NCBI GenBank assembly: GCA_023135745.1
Contig: JAGLSM010000028.1
Coordinates: 1-11,373 of the forward strand
Direction: 5' to 3'
Origin: Spirochaetota bacterium
GTDB lineage: Bacteria > Spirochaetota > JAGLSM01
Length of the DNA stretch: 11,373 bases
Position 1 is the stretch's first letter; each line of letters opens with the position of its first letter. Positions 1-8,779 of this stretch are shown here, in pieces. Below the pieces are notes generated by a model. That model saw nothing but the letters and a program-made list of their open reading frames with translations. It did no database searches and had not been told where the DNA came from. The position numbers and the translations under genes are program-made.

Positions 1-1803
<1,803 letters not shown>

Positions 1804-1807
1804 ATAA

Positions 1808-1812
1808 CGGAG
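1808..1812 (+). promoter_or_regulatory. Shine-Dalgarno site for gyrA (sets a GTG start)
   Basis: CGGAG lies 6 nt before the GTG at 1819. An ATG at 1817-1819 overlaps this GTG in another frame, but it opens a frame that stops after about ten codons. The GTG is therefore the gyrA start. Confidence 0.75.
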
Positions 1813-1818
1813 TTTTAT

Positions 1819-4251
1819 GTGCCTACTGAAATTATTCAAAGAGCAATAGAAGATGAAATGAAGGAATCCTATCTCAACTATGCGATGTCGGTTATAGTTG
1901 CAAGGGCTCTTCCTGATGTAAAAGATGGATTAAAACCAATACATAGGAGAATTCTTTACGCCATGAATTCTCTTGGTTTAACACATGACAAGGCTTATAA
2001 AAAATCAGCCACAATTGTGGGAGAAGTTCTTGGTAAGTATCATCCGCATGGTGACCAGGCTGTTTATGGCACAATGGTGCGTTTGGCCCAGGATTTTTCT
2101 TTAAGGTATCTATTGGTAGACGGACAAGGAAACTTTGGTTCTGTCGATGGTGATAATCCGGCTGCCATGCGTTATACAGAAGCCCGTCTAACACGTGTTT
2201 CTTCAGAGATGCTTAACGACCTTAAAAAAGATACCGTTGATTTCAGACCAAACTTTGATGATTCCTTAAAAGAACCAATTGTTCTTCCGGCATCTTTTCC
2301 TAATATGCTTGCAAATGGTGCTTCCGGTATTGCTGTAGGTATGGCTACAAATATTCCACCGCATAATCTAGTAGAGATTTGCAATGCTACCAAGGCCTAT
2401 ATCGAAGATAGTGAAATTACATTAAGCCAACTTATGAAACATATAAAGGGTCCGGATTTTCCAACCGGAGGAATTATTCACGGCGGAGAAGGAATAAAAT
2501 CGGCTTTTGAAACAGGCAGAGGCAAGGTCATAGTCAGGGCAAAATTTGACATTGAAGAATCCAAAAATAAAAAAGACGCGATGGTAATAACCGAAATTCC
2601 ATATCAGGTAAATAAAGCCAATCTTATTATAAAAATAGCTGAACTTGTACGTAATAAAAAAATCGAAGGCATACATGACCTTAGAGATGAATCAGACCGA
2701 GACGGTATGAGGATAGTGATTGAACTTAAAAAAACAGCAGTTGCTCAGGTTATATTAAACAGGCTTTTTACACATACACAGCTTCAAGCCACCTTTGGTA
2801 TAAACATGCTTGCACTTGTAGATGGTGTTCCAAAAGTCTTGAGTCTAAAGGAAATTCTTTTCCATTTTGTTGATCATAGAAAAGCTGTAATCAAAAGACG
2901 AACAAAATTTGATCTTGATAAGGCTGAAAAAAGAGCTCATATATTAGAAGGTTTATTAACAGCGCTGGAAAAAATTGATGAGATCATAAAACTTATCAAG
3001 GCATCGAAGACGGTTGAAGACGCGCGTGATAACCTGATGAAGAAATACCATTTAACACAGGTTCAATGTCAAGCCATTCTTGATATGAGACTCCAAAAAC
3101 TTGTTAATCTTGAGAAAATTAAAATTCAAACAGAATACAAAGAGCTTCAAGACCTTATAAAGGAATTGAAGTCAATTCTTGCAAGCGAGCAAAGGATCCT
3201 TAATATAATCAAAGAAGACCTTAAAGAAATATCCAATAAATATGGTGATGATAGAAAAACTGAAATTGTAGGAGCCTCAATAGAAGCTTTTGATGTGGAA
3301 GATCTTATAACAAAAGAAGCTATGGTAATTACAATATCCAACAGAGGGCTCATTAAACGCACACCAATAACCTCATATAAGAAACAGAAAAGAGGTGGAG
3401 TTGGTGTTGCAGGAAGCAACAATAAAAGCGAGGAATTTATTGAACATCTGTTTGTTGCCTCAACTCACGATTATATAGTTTTTGTTTCAACCAAGGGAAA
3501 AGCTTTTTTCTTAAAGGTTCATGAAATACCTATTGGAAACAAAAACGCCAGAGGAAAATCAATAAAAATGGTATTAAACCTCACCCCCGGAGAGGATATA
3601 AAAGCCTATGTTCCTTTAAAAAGCTTCGAAGATGATCTTTATCTGGTTCTTGCAACAAGCAAGGGTGTAGTCAAAAAATGTAAGATTGGCGATTTTGCAA
3701 ATGCCAAGACCAGAGGAATATACGCCATAACTCTTGATAAGGGAGATGATGTTGTTTCTGTAAAACTGACAACAGGGGAAATGCAGCTCATACTTTGTAC
3801 CAGAAGGGGTAATGCGCTTCTCTTGTCAGAAAAAAGTATCCGCAGCATGGGTAGATCTGCTAGAGGAGTCAGAGGGATAAGACTGAAAAATGGAGATGAG
3901 CTGGCAGGAATGGAAGTGGTTCATGATGATGAAACTCTTCTTGTTCTTACGGAAAAAGGAGTTGGTAAAAGGATCAAGTTTTCCGGATTTACTCCGCACA
4001 ACAGGGGAACAGGCGGACAAATATATATAAAAACAACAGTACATACAGGAGAAGTAGCAGCAATAAGATCAGTCAATAAAGATGATGAGATTTTTGCCAT
4101 AACTTCACAGGGTATGATAATCAGGACAAAAGCGTCAGGTATTTCAAAACTTGGTAGAACAGCTAGGGGAGTAAAAACACTAAGGGTTAAAGAGCCTGAT
4201 TTTGTGGTTGATATCGGACGTGTTGCAGCTGAAGAAGAAGACGAAGATTAA
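1819..4251 (+). CDS. gyrA: DNA gyrase subunit A
   Basis: GyrA is the DNA breakage-reunion subunit of gyrase. The product has 810 residues, normal for the family, and starts at GTG. In order: an N-terminal winged-helix/breakage domain with KYHPHGD and the catalytic Tyr Y119 after R118 (AMRYTE, equal to E. coli Y122); the tower and coiled-coil region (about 340-480); then a C-terminal beta-pinwheel with the GyrA box QKRGGVG at 523-529. That box separates gyrase (supercoiling) from topoisomerase IV. The pinwheel repeats are seen in recurrent blades such as [40 protein letters not shown] and [10 protein letters not shown]. The protein ends in an acidic tail (EEEDED). In the quinolone-resistance region, the E. 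coli S83 position is Q80 and the D87 position is G84, both unusual. A clear intrinsic terminator follows, which ends the gyrBA unit. Confidence 0.98.
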   Translation: MPTEIIQRAIEDEMKESYLNYAMSVIVARALPDVKDGLKPIHRRILYAMNSLGLTHDKAYKKSATIVGEVLGKYHPHGDQAVYGTMVRLAQDFSLRYLLVDGQGNFGSVDGDNPAAMRYTEARLTRVSSEMLNDLKKDTVDFRPNFDDSLKEPIVLPASFPNMLANGASGIAVGMATNIPPHNLVEICNATKAYIEDSEITLSQLMKHIKGPDFPTGGIIHGGEGIKSAFETGRGKVIVRAKFDIEESKNKKDAMVITEIPYQVNKANLIIKIAELVRNKKIEGIHDLRDESDRDGMRIVIELKKTAVAQVILNRLFTHTQLQATFGINMLALVDGVPKVLSLKEILFHFVDHRKAVIKRRTKFDLDKAEKRAHILEGLLTALEKIDEIIKLIKASKTVEDARDNLMKKYHLTQVQCQAILDMRLQKLVNLEKIKIQTEYKELQDLIKELKSILASEQRILNIIKEDLKEISNKYGDDRKTEIVGASIEAFDVEDLITKEAMVITISNRGLIKRTPITSYKKQKRGGVGVAGSNNKSEEFIEHLFVASTHDYIVFVSTKGKAFFLKVHEIPIGNKNARGKSIKMVLNLTPGEDIKAYVPLKSFEDDLYLVLATSKGVVKKCKIGDFANAKTRGIYAITLDKGDDVVSVKLTTGEMQLILCTRRGNALLLSEKSIRSMGRSARGVRGIRLKNGDELAGMEVVHDDETLLVLTEKGVGKRIKFSGFTPHNRGTGGQIYIKTTVHTGEVAAIRSVNKDDEIFAITSQGMIIRTKASGISKLGRTARGVKTLRVKEPDFVVDIGRVAAEEEDED

Positions 4252-4273
4252 GATAAAAATAGAGATTATAAAT

Positions 4274-4304
4274 AAAGGCTGCCTTTCTAGGCAGTCTTTT
4301 TTTT
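4274..4304 (+). terminator. Intrinsic terminator after gyrA
   Basis: GGCTGCC (4277-4283) pairs with GGCAGTC (4290-4296) with one G-T wobble and a 6-nt loop. Three flanking A-T pairs extend the stem. A run of eight T follows (4297-4304). It lies 23 nt after the gyrA stop codon. Confidence 0.92.
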
Positions 4305-4333
4305 GGTTGAAGTAGATCATTTAGAATTTATGC

Positions 4334-4377
4334 TTTCTGTTAAAATCAGCATATTCATAAGTCAGAAATAACAGAAA
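4334..4377. repeat. 9-bp inverted repeat upstream of the flavin-reductase gene
   Basis: TTTCTGTTA (4334-4342) and TAACAGAAA (4369-4377) are exact reverse complements separated by 26 nt. They lie between the gyrA terminator and a TATAAT box, so an operator is possible. The arms are AT-rich, so chance is also possible. Confidence 0.35.
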
Positions 4378-4394
4378 TTTTAAAGATGTAATAA

Positions 4395-4400
4395 TATAAT
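4395..4400 (+). promoter_or_regulatory. Candidate -10 box for the flavin-reductase gene
   Basis: A perfect TATAAT sits 49 nt before the chosen ATG and after the gyrA terminator, where a new promoter is expected. No convincing -35 hexamer lies 16-18 nt upstream (the sequence there is near CAGAAA). The region is very AT-rich, so the match is only moderate evidence. Confidence 0.35.
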
Positions 4401-4448
4401 TATTATGTTAAAATGAATTTTTATACGCAAAATAACAAAGGTGTTCTT

Positions 4449-4979
4449 ATGTACAAAGATACCGAATATCTGGAATTCCTGTGGCCGATGCGGCATTACC
4501 TGTTAAGTTGCGGAAGGTATGATGTAAATGAAGAGACAGATGCGGATATCGTAGCGGTCAGTTTTTGTATGCCGGTATCGAAACAACCGCCTCTGATTGG
4601 ATGCGCCATTGGCAAGGATTTTTATTCCAATGAGCTTATAAAAAAACACAAAGAATTTATAATCAATGTTCCGGAACAGAAACTTATAAAAGAAATATAC
4701 TATTGCGGTTTTCATTCCGGCCGTGATGTAGATAAATTCAAGGAAACAGGGTTAACTGCTTTTAAAGCCAGACAGGTTCAAGTTCCAGGAATAAAAGAAT
4801 GTATTGCTTTTATAGAATGCAGACTTGTAAATGTTTTTGATACAGGGGATAAGGATTTATTTATAGGAGAAGTTGTTGAGTCCTATGCCGCTGAAAAAGC
4901 TCTTCAGGATAAAAAGGATATTGTATTTGCTTCAGGTGATTTCCCAAAAAAGGTTTATGGAAACAGATTCACAAGCTAA
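4449..4979 (+). CDS. Flavin reductase / flavoredoxin-like FMN-binding protein
   Basis: The product is a small cytosolic protein of 176 residues with the split-barrel flavin-reductase-like fold, which binds FMN and either reduces free flavin or carries electrons. Visible family features are the N-terminal IVAVSFCMPVS strand pair, then PPLIGCAIGKDFYSNELIKKHKEFIINVP (residues about 48-75). That pattern of a beta strand, a helix beginning at the Ser/Asn, and an (I/V)NVP strand is typical. It is followed by a helix and the segment GLTAFKARQVQVPGIKECIAFIECRL. No signal peptide is seen. The frame is open from an ATG at 4413, but that start has no ribosome site. The ATG at 4449 has AAAGGTG about 5 nt upstream and places the fold at the usual distance from the N-terminus. 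The exact substrate or partner cannot be read from the sequence. The gene stands alone between the gyrA terminator and a lipoprotein gene. Confidence 0.8.
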   Translation: MYKDTEYLEFLWPMRHYLLSCGRYDVNEETDADIVAVSFCMPVSKQPPLIGCAIGKDFYSNELIKKHKEFIINVPEQKLIKEIYYCGFHSGRDVDKFKETGLTAFKARQVQVPGIKECIAFIECRLVNVFDTGDKDLFIGEVVESYAAEKALQDKKDIVFASGDFPKKVYGNRFTS

Positions 4980-5073
4980 TCTTATAAAAGAAAAATAATT
5001 TTAATTGCCAGAAAGCCAACAAGCATTTACAATACCAAACAGTATTTAACTCTATAACAGAGGTACACAGAAT

Positions 5074-6279
5074 ATGACAAGGAAAATGGGAAAATTACTC
5101 AGCCTTACAGGTACACTATTAATTTTACTCCTATTGATGCAGTGTGCACAGAAATACAGTAAAACCCAACCAGCAGAAAATACTAAGCCTGAATACTATG
5201 GGAAAGATGATCAATACGACGATGAAAATAACGATTATGATAACGAAGATGAAAAAGAATATGACAATGATGACATTGATAATGACATAAAGAAAAACAA
5301 AGATATTCCCAAAAAAATAAAAAAAGCAACCGGTACCAGGCTTGTTGTATTAAACCTGTTGAAAAAATATTCTCCTTCAGGGTATCACATTGTCGATACC
5401 TACAGAAATTCTCCTTCTTCTTTTTCATTTATGGGAACCAGAATTAAAATGAGTCAAACGGACTTTATGGTATATGTCAGGGGAAATGAGAAAAAAGATA
5501 TATTAAAAAGTCTTAACACGGTTGTGCATGAGACTTGCCACGGTTATACCTCACGTATGGTTTATGTTATTCTATCCAGAAAGAATATGAAGCCTAGAGG
5601 ATCCTATTCTGCATTTTATCTTGGAAAAGGGGAGACTGTCTTAGTAAAGCAGACAAAAGTTTTCCCTTCCAGAAAAATACACAGGTATTTTCCTGCTAAG
5701 CTAAAAAAGGGCCGGCTTAATTTCAGGTTTAAAACCTATATTTATCCGAACGCAAGCCCCATATTAGGTACCCAGCGTTCAGGAATATACGGATTGTTGG
5801 ATGAATTTAATGCCTATTATCATGGAACAAAAACAGCCTTTGATATGATGCGCTATTATAAAAAACACATGGAAAATACCGATAAGACATGGTTTAAGTA
5901 CCTTCAGTCAGTGTATGGGACCTATTACGCGTATGCGGAATTCAAGCTCTTTATATTGACTTATCTGCTTTATGCGAAGAATAACTATCCCGGCGTATAC
6001 AGGGATATTATGAACAACCGCGCTTTTATAAAAGTTTTTATAAAAGTAGATAAAAACTACAGCCGTCTTATCAAAGAATTTTTCAAAGTAAGAAAAGGCA
6101 TTTTTTCAATGCTGCGCAAAAAAGGGTACACAGTAAGCGACAGTGACCGATTTACAAGGATAGGCAAAGGATACATGAGAAGAGGTATTGGAAACTTTAT
6201 TAGTAGATACAGGGCTTATATGAAAGAAATCAATAGATATAAGTTTAGGCAAATGATGAGATTGATAAATAAAAACTAA
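5074..6279 (+). CDS. Predicted lipoprotein with an HExxH zinc-metallopeptidase motif
   Basis: I do not recognise a named family. The product has 401 residues. The N-terminus (MTRKMGKLLS, then a leucine-rich stretch) is a lipoprotein signal ending in LMQC, with C24 as the likely lipidated residue. Residues about 40-72 are a low-complexity Asp/Asn/Glu/Tyr-rich linker, after which the chain becomes strongly basic. The motif VVHETCHGY places H152, E153 and H156 in an HExxH zinc site. Residues 243-250 (DEFNAYYH) lie about 90 residues later and could supply the third ligand (E244, or H250), as in gluzincin peptidases. The C-terminal part is helical and rich in Lys, Arg and Tyr. The start at 5074 has AGAGG 10 nt upstream; an in-frame ATG at 5086 is an alternative. 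The gene ends 6 nt from a convergent gene. A secreted or membrane-anchored peptidase is inferred; activity is unproven. Confidence 0.7.
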   Translation: MTRKMGKLLSLTGTLLILLLLMQCAQKYSKTQPAENTKPEYYGKDDQYDDENNDYDNEDEKEYDNDDIDNDIKKNKDIPKKIKKATGTRLVVLNLLKKYSPSGYHIVDTYRNSPSSFSFMGTRIKMSQTDFMVYVRGNEKKDILKSLNTVVHETCHGYTSRMVYVILSRKNMKPRGSYSAFYLGKGETVLVKQTKVFPSRKIHRYFPAKLKKGRLNFRFKTYIYPNASPILGTQRSGIYGLLDEFNAYYHGTKTAFDMMRYYKKHMENTDKTWFKYLQSVYGTYYAYAEFKLFILTYLLYAKNNYPGVYRDIMNNRAFIKVFIKVDKNYSRLIKEFFKVRKGIFSMLRKKGYTVSDSDRFTRIGKGYMRRGIGNFISRYRAYMKEINRYKFRQMMRLINKN

Positions 6280-6285
6280 ACAATA

Positions 6286-6801
6286 TTAAAGACGCTTAAC
6301 AGCAACAATACAATATGGAGTAATAAATCCATCTGGGACTACATAACCCGGTCCCTTTTGGCCTGAATGAAGATTGAAGATGCCAATAGCTCTACCATGA
6401 TAATACCAATATGTATCTTTATTAAAATTGGGGAAAAATTTGTTAAATAGATCTAGATTGAAATTACTGTTAAAAAAAATTGCTTCAAATTCATAATCTC
6501 TTGGAAGCTGCCAGCCTGAAATACCATCAATTTTTAATTTACTTAAAAACAGATTGATATTTTCATACGATATTTCTTTATTTAAAGGAAATCTTTGCCA
6601 GAGTAATTTGTTCTTTTTATCAAAAACAATATTTTTAGAATACAATGCTAATTTTGGTTTATAAAAAATAATGGAGTTATATTTTTTCAATTTTAAATTA
6701 TAAAACTCATAACGTGTTCCATCATTCGACTCGCATGAAAATAAGAAAGAGAGCAATATGAGAATAAAAAGCATAAAACTAATCCCAGATGACTTTGACA
6801 T
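6286..6801 (-). CDS. DUF1566 (Lcl C-terminal)-like lipoprotein coupled to the PIN toxin gene
   Basis: The product has 171 residues. The N-terminus has Lys at position 3, a hydrophobic core (about 9-21) and the lipobox LFSC, so C23 is the probable lipidated residue of an exported lipoprotein. The mature part matches the pattern of DUF1566 domains: VFDKKNKLLWQR (about 59-70), then a helix, then GWQLPRDYEFEAIF (about 96-109), then YWYYHGRAIGIFNL (about 131-144), and a final strand ending PYCIVAVKR. The domain is common in spirochaete lipoproteins and its function is poorly known. The ATG at 6801 was chosen; a TTG at 6807 adds two residues, and an ATG at 6774 would remove the positive charge that a signal peptide needs. 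The start lies inside the 3' end of the upstream toxin gene, giving a 23-nt overlap, so translation is probably coupled. The chain is rich in Asn, Phe, Lys and Ile, reflecting high A+T. Confidence 0.75.
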   Translation of the reverse strand: MSKSSGISFMLFILILLSFLFSCESNDGTRYEFYNLKLKKYNSIIFYKPKLALYSKNIVFDKKNKLLWQRFPLNKEISYENINLFLSKLKIDGISGWQLPRDYEFEAIFFNSNFNLDLFNKFFPNFNKDTYWYYHGRAIGIFNLHSGQKGPGYVVPDGFITPYCIVAVKRL

Positions 6802-7159
6802 CGTCAATCTCTAATAATTTCTTATCACTTGATATTATTGGAATGTCTAACCATTTTGCGGTTGCTATAATTAATCTATCATGTAATTCATAAAAATGTA
6901 CTTGTTCTGCAACTTCAATTATATCCGGTGTTAAGTCAGCAAGTGTGTATTTATCTGAAGCTTTTAAAATTTCAATTGTTTCACTTAAACCAATATTAAT
7001 CCGTTTTTTTTCAGATAAGTACAAAATCTCCATTAAGCTTATGACAGATATAACAAAGCTATTTTTATCAGAATTTAATATTTCTTTAGCCTTGTTTCCA
7101 ATTTTACCAAAATCACTAAAAAACCTTATAATAGTAACTGTATCGAGCAAATATCCCAT
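6779..7159 (-). CDS. vapC: VapC-family PIN-domain toxin (predicted ribonuclease)
   Basis: The product has 126 residues, normal for VapC. PIN domains of this type are Mg-dependent endoribonucleases that cut RNA and stop translation when free of antitoxin. The acidic active-site residues are visible: D6 in YLLDT, E44 in ISLMEILYLSEK, D94 in the hallmark ELHDRLIIATAKWL, and D112 in IISSDKKL. The order LLDT, S-x-x-E, hDRLIIATA, ISSDkkL is the classic PIN pattern. The start is an ATG 3 nt after the stop of the small upstream gene, with almost no Shine-Dalgarno sequence, so translation probably depends on the antitoxin reading frame. The 3' end overlaps the start of a lipoprotein gene. All catalytic acids are present, so the toxin is probably active. 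The RNA target cannot be predicted. Confidence 0.9.
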   Translation of the reverse strand: MGYLLDTVTIIRFFSDFGKIGNKAKEILNSDKNSFVISVISLMEILYLSEKKRINIGLSETIEILKASDKYTLADLTPDIIEVAEQVHFYELHDRLIIATAKWLDIPIISSDKKLLEIDDVKVIWD

Positions 7160-7162
7160 TTT

Positions 7163-7405
7163 TTATAGATTTCTGTTCAAAGTAGAATTCGTCATTTTTT
7201 TCCTGATTTCATTTAAATCATTTTCAAGGTTATTTATTTTTTCAAATCCCTTATCTTTCCATATTCCCTTTAAATCGATGCTTGTACTTAGATTTTCTTT
7301 ATTGGAAATTGAATCAATAAAGTTCTGGATAGCTTCTATATTTTTCTCCGACATAGAATATAACTTCTGAATTATTTTTATTTTGGTAAGGGCAGATTTC
7401 TGCAT
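7163..7405 (-). CDS. VapB-type antitoxin (DUF2281-like), partner of the PIN toxin
   Basis: The product is a small, highly charged protein of 80 residues directly before the toxin gene, the standard antitoxin position. The N-terminal part (LTKIKIIQKLYSMSEKNIEAIQNFID) resembles DUF2281 antitoxins. The C-terminal part runs IDLKGIWKDKGF and then a charged helix LENDLNEIRKKM, the segment that usually wraps around the PIN toxin. The frame is open further upstream, to 7495, but that extension would begin before the promoter at 7432-7459. The ATG at 7405 has AAGGA 9 nt upstream, so it was chosen. It would neutralise the toxin and repress its own promoter by binding the inverted repeat there. The family assignment rests on pattern and context; the pairing with the toxin is much surer than the exact family. 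Confidence 0.8.
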   Translation of the reverse strand: MQKSALTKIKIIQKLYSMSEKNIEAIQNFIDSISNKENLSTSIDLKGIWKDKGFEKINNLENDLNEIRKKMTNSTLNRNL

Positions 7406-7423
7406 AATTATTTTTCCTTTTGA

Positions 7424-7459
7424 TATCTTACATAATATATAAGATAAAAAATTTGTCAA
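7424..7459 (-). promoter_or_regulatory. Promoter and overlapping operator of the toxin-antitoxin operon
   Basis: On the - strand a perfect -35 TTGACA (7454-7459) is followed 16 nt later by the -10 TATTAT (7432-7437). An exact 7-bp inverted repeat, TATCTTA (7424-7430) and TAAGATA (7440-7446), surrounds the -10 box. A protein bound there would block RNA polymerase, as antitoxins of this type do. The expected transcript start is about 20 nt before the antitoxin ATG. Confidence 0.75.
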
Positions 7460-7531
7460 GAATAACATATTTTTAACTATCGGTATTAAATGCATCCAGT
7501 AAGGGCGTATCGCATGGCCCCGACGATGACT

Positions 7532-8731
7532 TTAATGTTTAAACATACCTTTCTCATAAATAACCTGTTTCTTACCTGATTTTAGTGTGGCAGTAACGAT
7601 TTTATCTTCTGTGTTTACCAGATCCCAATGCAGGGCGGAATCGTTATATCCCAGGGATTTTTTTGTAGTCTTATTGAGATTTTTAACATTACCGTTGTAT
7701 GTGTCGGAATAGGATGAACCTACAGCTATGTGACAGTTGCCGAATTTTCCGCCATAGTTTTCGTCAAAAAGTGTATCTGCCATAAACGCGTCAATTTTTG
7801 AAAAGCGTTTATCGGTTAATGAAAATTCACCAACCTGACTTGCGCCCCTGTCCATTGTGAGGGTATTTTTTACAAAATTCTCACCCTTTCCTGCGGAGAT
7901 TTTTATAACCCGTCCTTTTTCAAAGAGTAGTTTAACCTTCTCAACGTAGTTGCCGTTTCTGAAAGAGGGCTGATCCGCGTAGAAGGTGCCGCGTGTTCCA
8001 CGCCAGTCGGGTGATGTAAATATCTCGAAAGAAGGTATATTATGTCCGCTGATTCCAATGAACTTGCGTTTTTCTCCGAAGAGAATTTCAAGGTCCATTG
8101 ATTTAGACTCAACATGAATGGTTTTAATACCAAGGGAGTTAAGCCATTTTTTAATTTCAACAGATTCTTTATAAACCTGTTTCCATTTTGAAACGGGGTT
8201 TTTATCATTTAAAAAACAGGCTTTGACAACTTGATTTGTATATTCTTTCAAAGATAATTTTGCTTTTTTTGCGAGTTCTTCGGTCGGCAGTGTGCACAGT
8301 GTCCAGCCGAAATCTCCATTTTCTTCACGCTTAATCATTATTTCTCTGAGTTTTTTTCTTGTGACCATAACGTCATTTATTTTTTTTGAGTCAATATCTT
8401 TTAAATGGGTTAAAGAGGACGGGGCATTTAAAAATATATTTCCTGCTAATTTCCCGTAAAATTCTTTTTCTCCGGCAGCTATAAATTTACGTTGTTTTGA
8501 ATCCGTGAATGAGTAGAAATCATGTTCCATAACAGGAGTATTGAGACACCTGGGGATTACATTGAGTTTTTTTTGTATTAGTTCCCTGAACAGGTATTCG
8601 GCAAGAGGGGCTGCTTCAAGGTGGTATCTTATAAGGATTGAATCGTAGGGTTTATATGGTTTTGTTCTTGCTGTTTCAAGACCCCACACAAGAACTTTGG
8701 CGTATTTTACAAGTTGTAATTTAGTGAGCAT
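7532..8731 (-). CDS. M29-family metallo-aminopeptidase (AmpS/PepS/aminopeptidase T type)
   Basis: This is an exopeptidase that removes N-terminal residues from peptides with a two-metal centre. It is cytosolic, and no signal peptide is seen. The product has 399 residues, close to the 400-410 usual for the family. The metal-ligand motifs appear in the family order: E236 in NIPSFEIFTSPD, E302 in GASQVGEFSLTD, H334 and Y341 in HIAVGSSYSDTYNG, and H368 and D370 in SALHWDLV. Their spacing follows that of Thermus aminopeptidase T (E250, E316, H345, H376, D378) with small deletions. The final KSGKKQVIYEKGMF is also typical. The ATG at 8731 has AAAGGT about 9 nt upstream. It follows the serpin-like lipoprotein gene by 48 nt on the same strand with no convincing terminator between, so the two are probably cotranscribed. 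Confidence 0.93.
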   Translation of the reverse strand: MLTKLQLVKYAKVLVWGLETARTKPYKPYDSILIRYHLEAAPLAEYLFRELIQKKLNVIPRCLNTPVMEHDFYSFTDSKQRKFIAAGEKEFYGKLAGNIFLNAPSSLTHLKDIDSKKINDVMVTRKKLREIMIKREENGDFGWTLCTLPTEELAKKAKLSLKEYTNQVVKACFLNDKNPVSKWKQVYKESVEIKKWLNSLGIKTIHVESKSMDLEILFGEKRKFIGISGHNIPSFEIFTSPDWRGTRGTFYADQPSFRNGNYVEKVKLLFEKGRVIKISAGKGENFVKNTLTMDRGASQVGEFSLTDKRFSKIDAFMADTLFDENYGGKFGNCHIAVGSSYSDTYNGNVKNLNKTTKKSLGYNDSALHWDLVNTEDKIVTATLKSGKKQVIYEKGMFKH

Positions 8732-8779
8732 TATTAAAAACCTTTCATATCATATTAGTACCTTTAAGTAAAAAAGCCT

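Noticed and set aside
1892..2194. A 100-codon antisense frame within gyrA
   Set aside because: It is fully inside a conserved gene and has no motif or start signal. Other frames inside gyrB, gyrA, the lipoproteins and the sugar kinase were dropped for the same reason.
4413..4448. Longer start for the flavin-reductase gene
   Set aside because: No ribosome site precedes the ATG at 4413, and the added 12 residues do not belong to the fold.
6945..7370. A 141-codon open frame on the + strand
   Set aside because: It lies antisense to the PIN toxin and antitoxin genes. Its protein has no recognisable motif and is a by-product of AT-rich coding on the other strand.
7406..7495. Upstream extension of the antitoxin to 110 residues
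   Set aside because: It would start before the promoter and operator at 7424-7459. The ATG at 7405 has a good ribosome site.
8732..8779. Possible terminator (AAAGGC followed by a T-run) after the serpin-like gene on the - strand
   Set aside because: The T-run is present, but no stable stem precedes it, so the gene is read as cotranscribed with the aminopeptidase.
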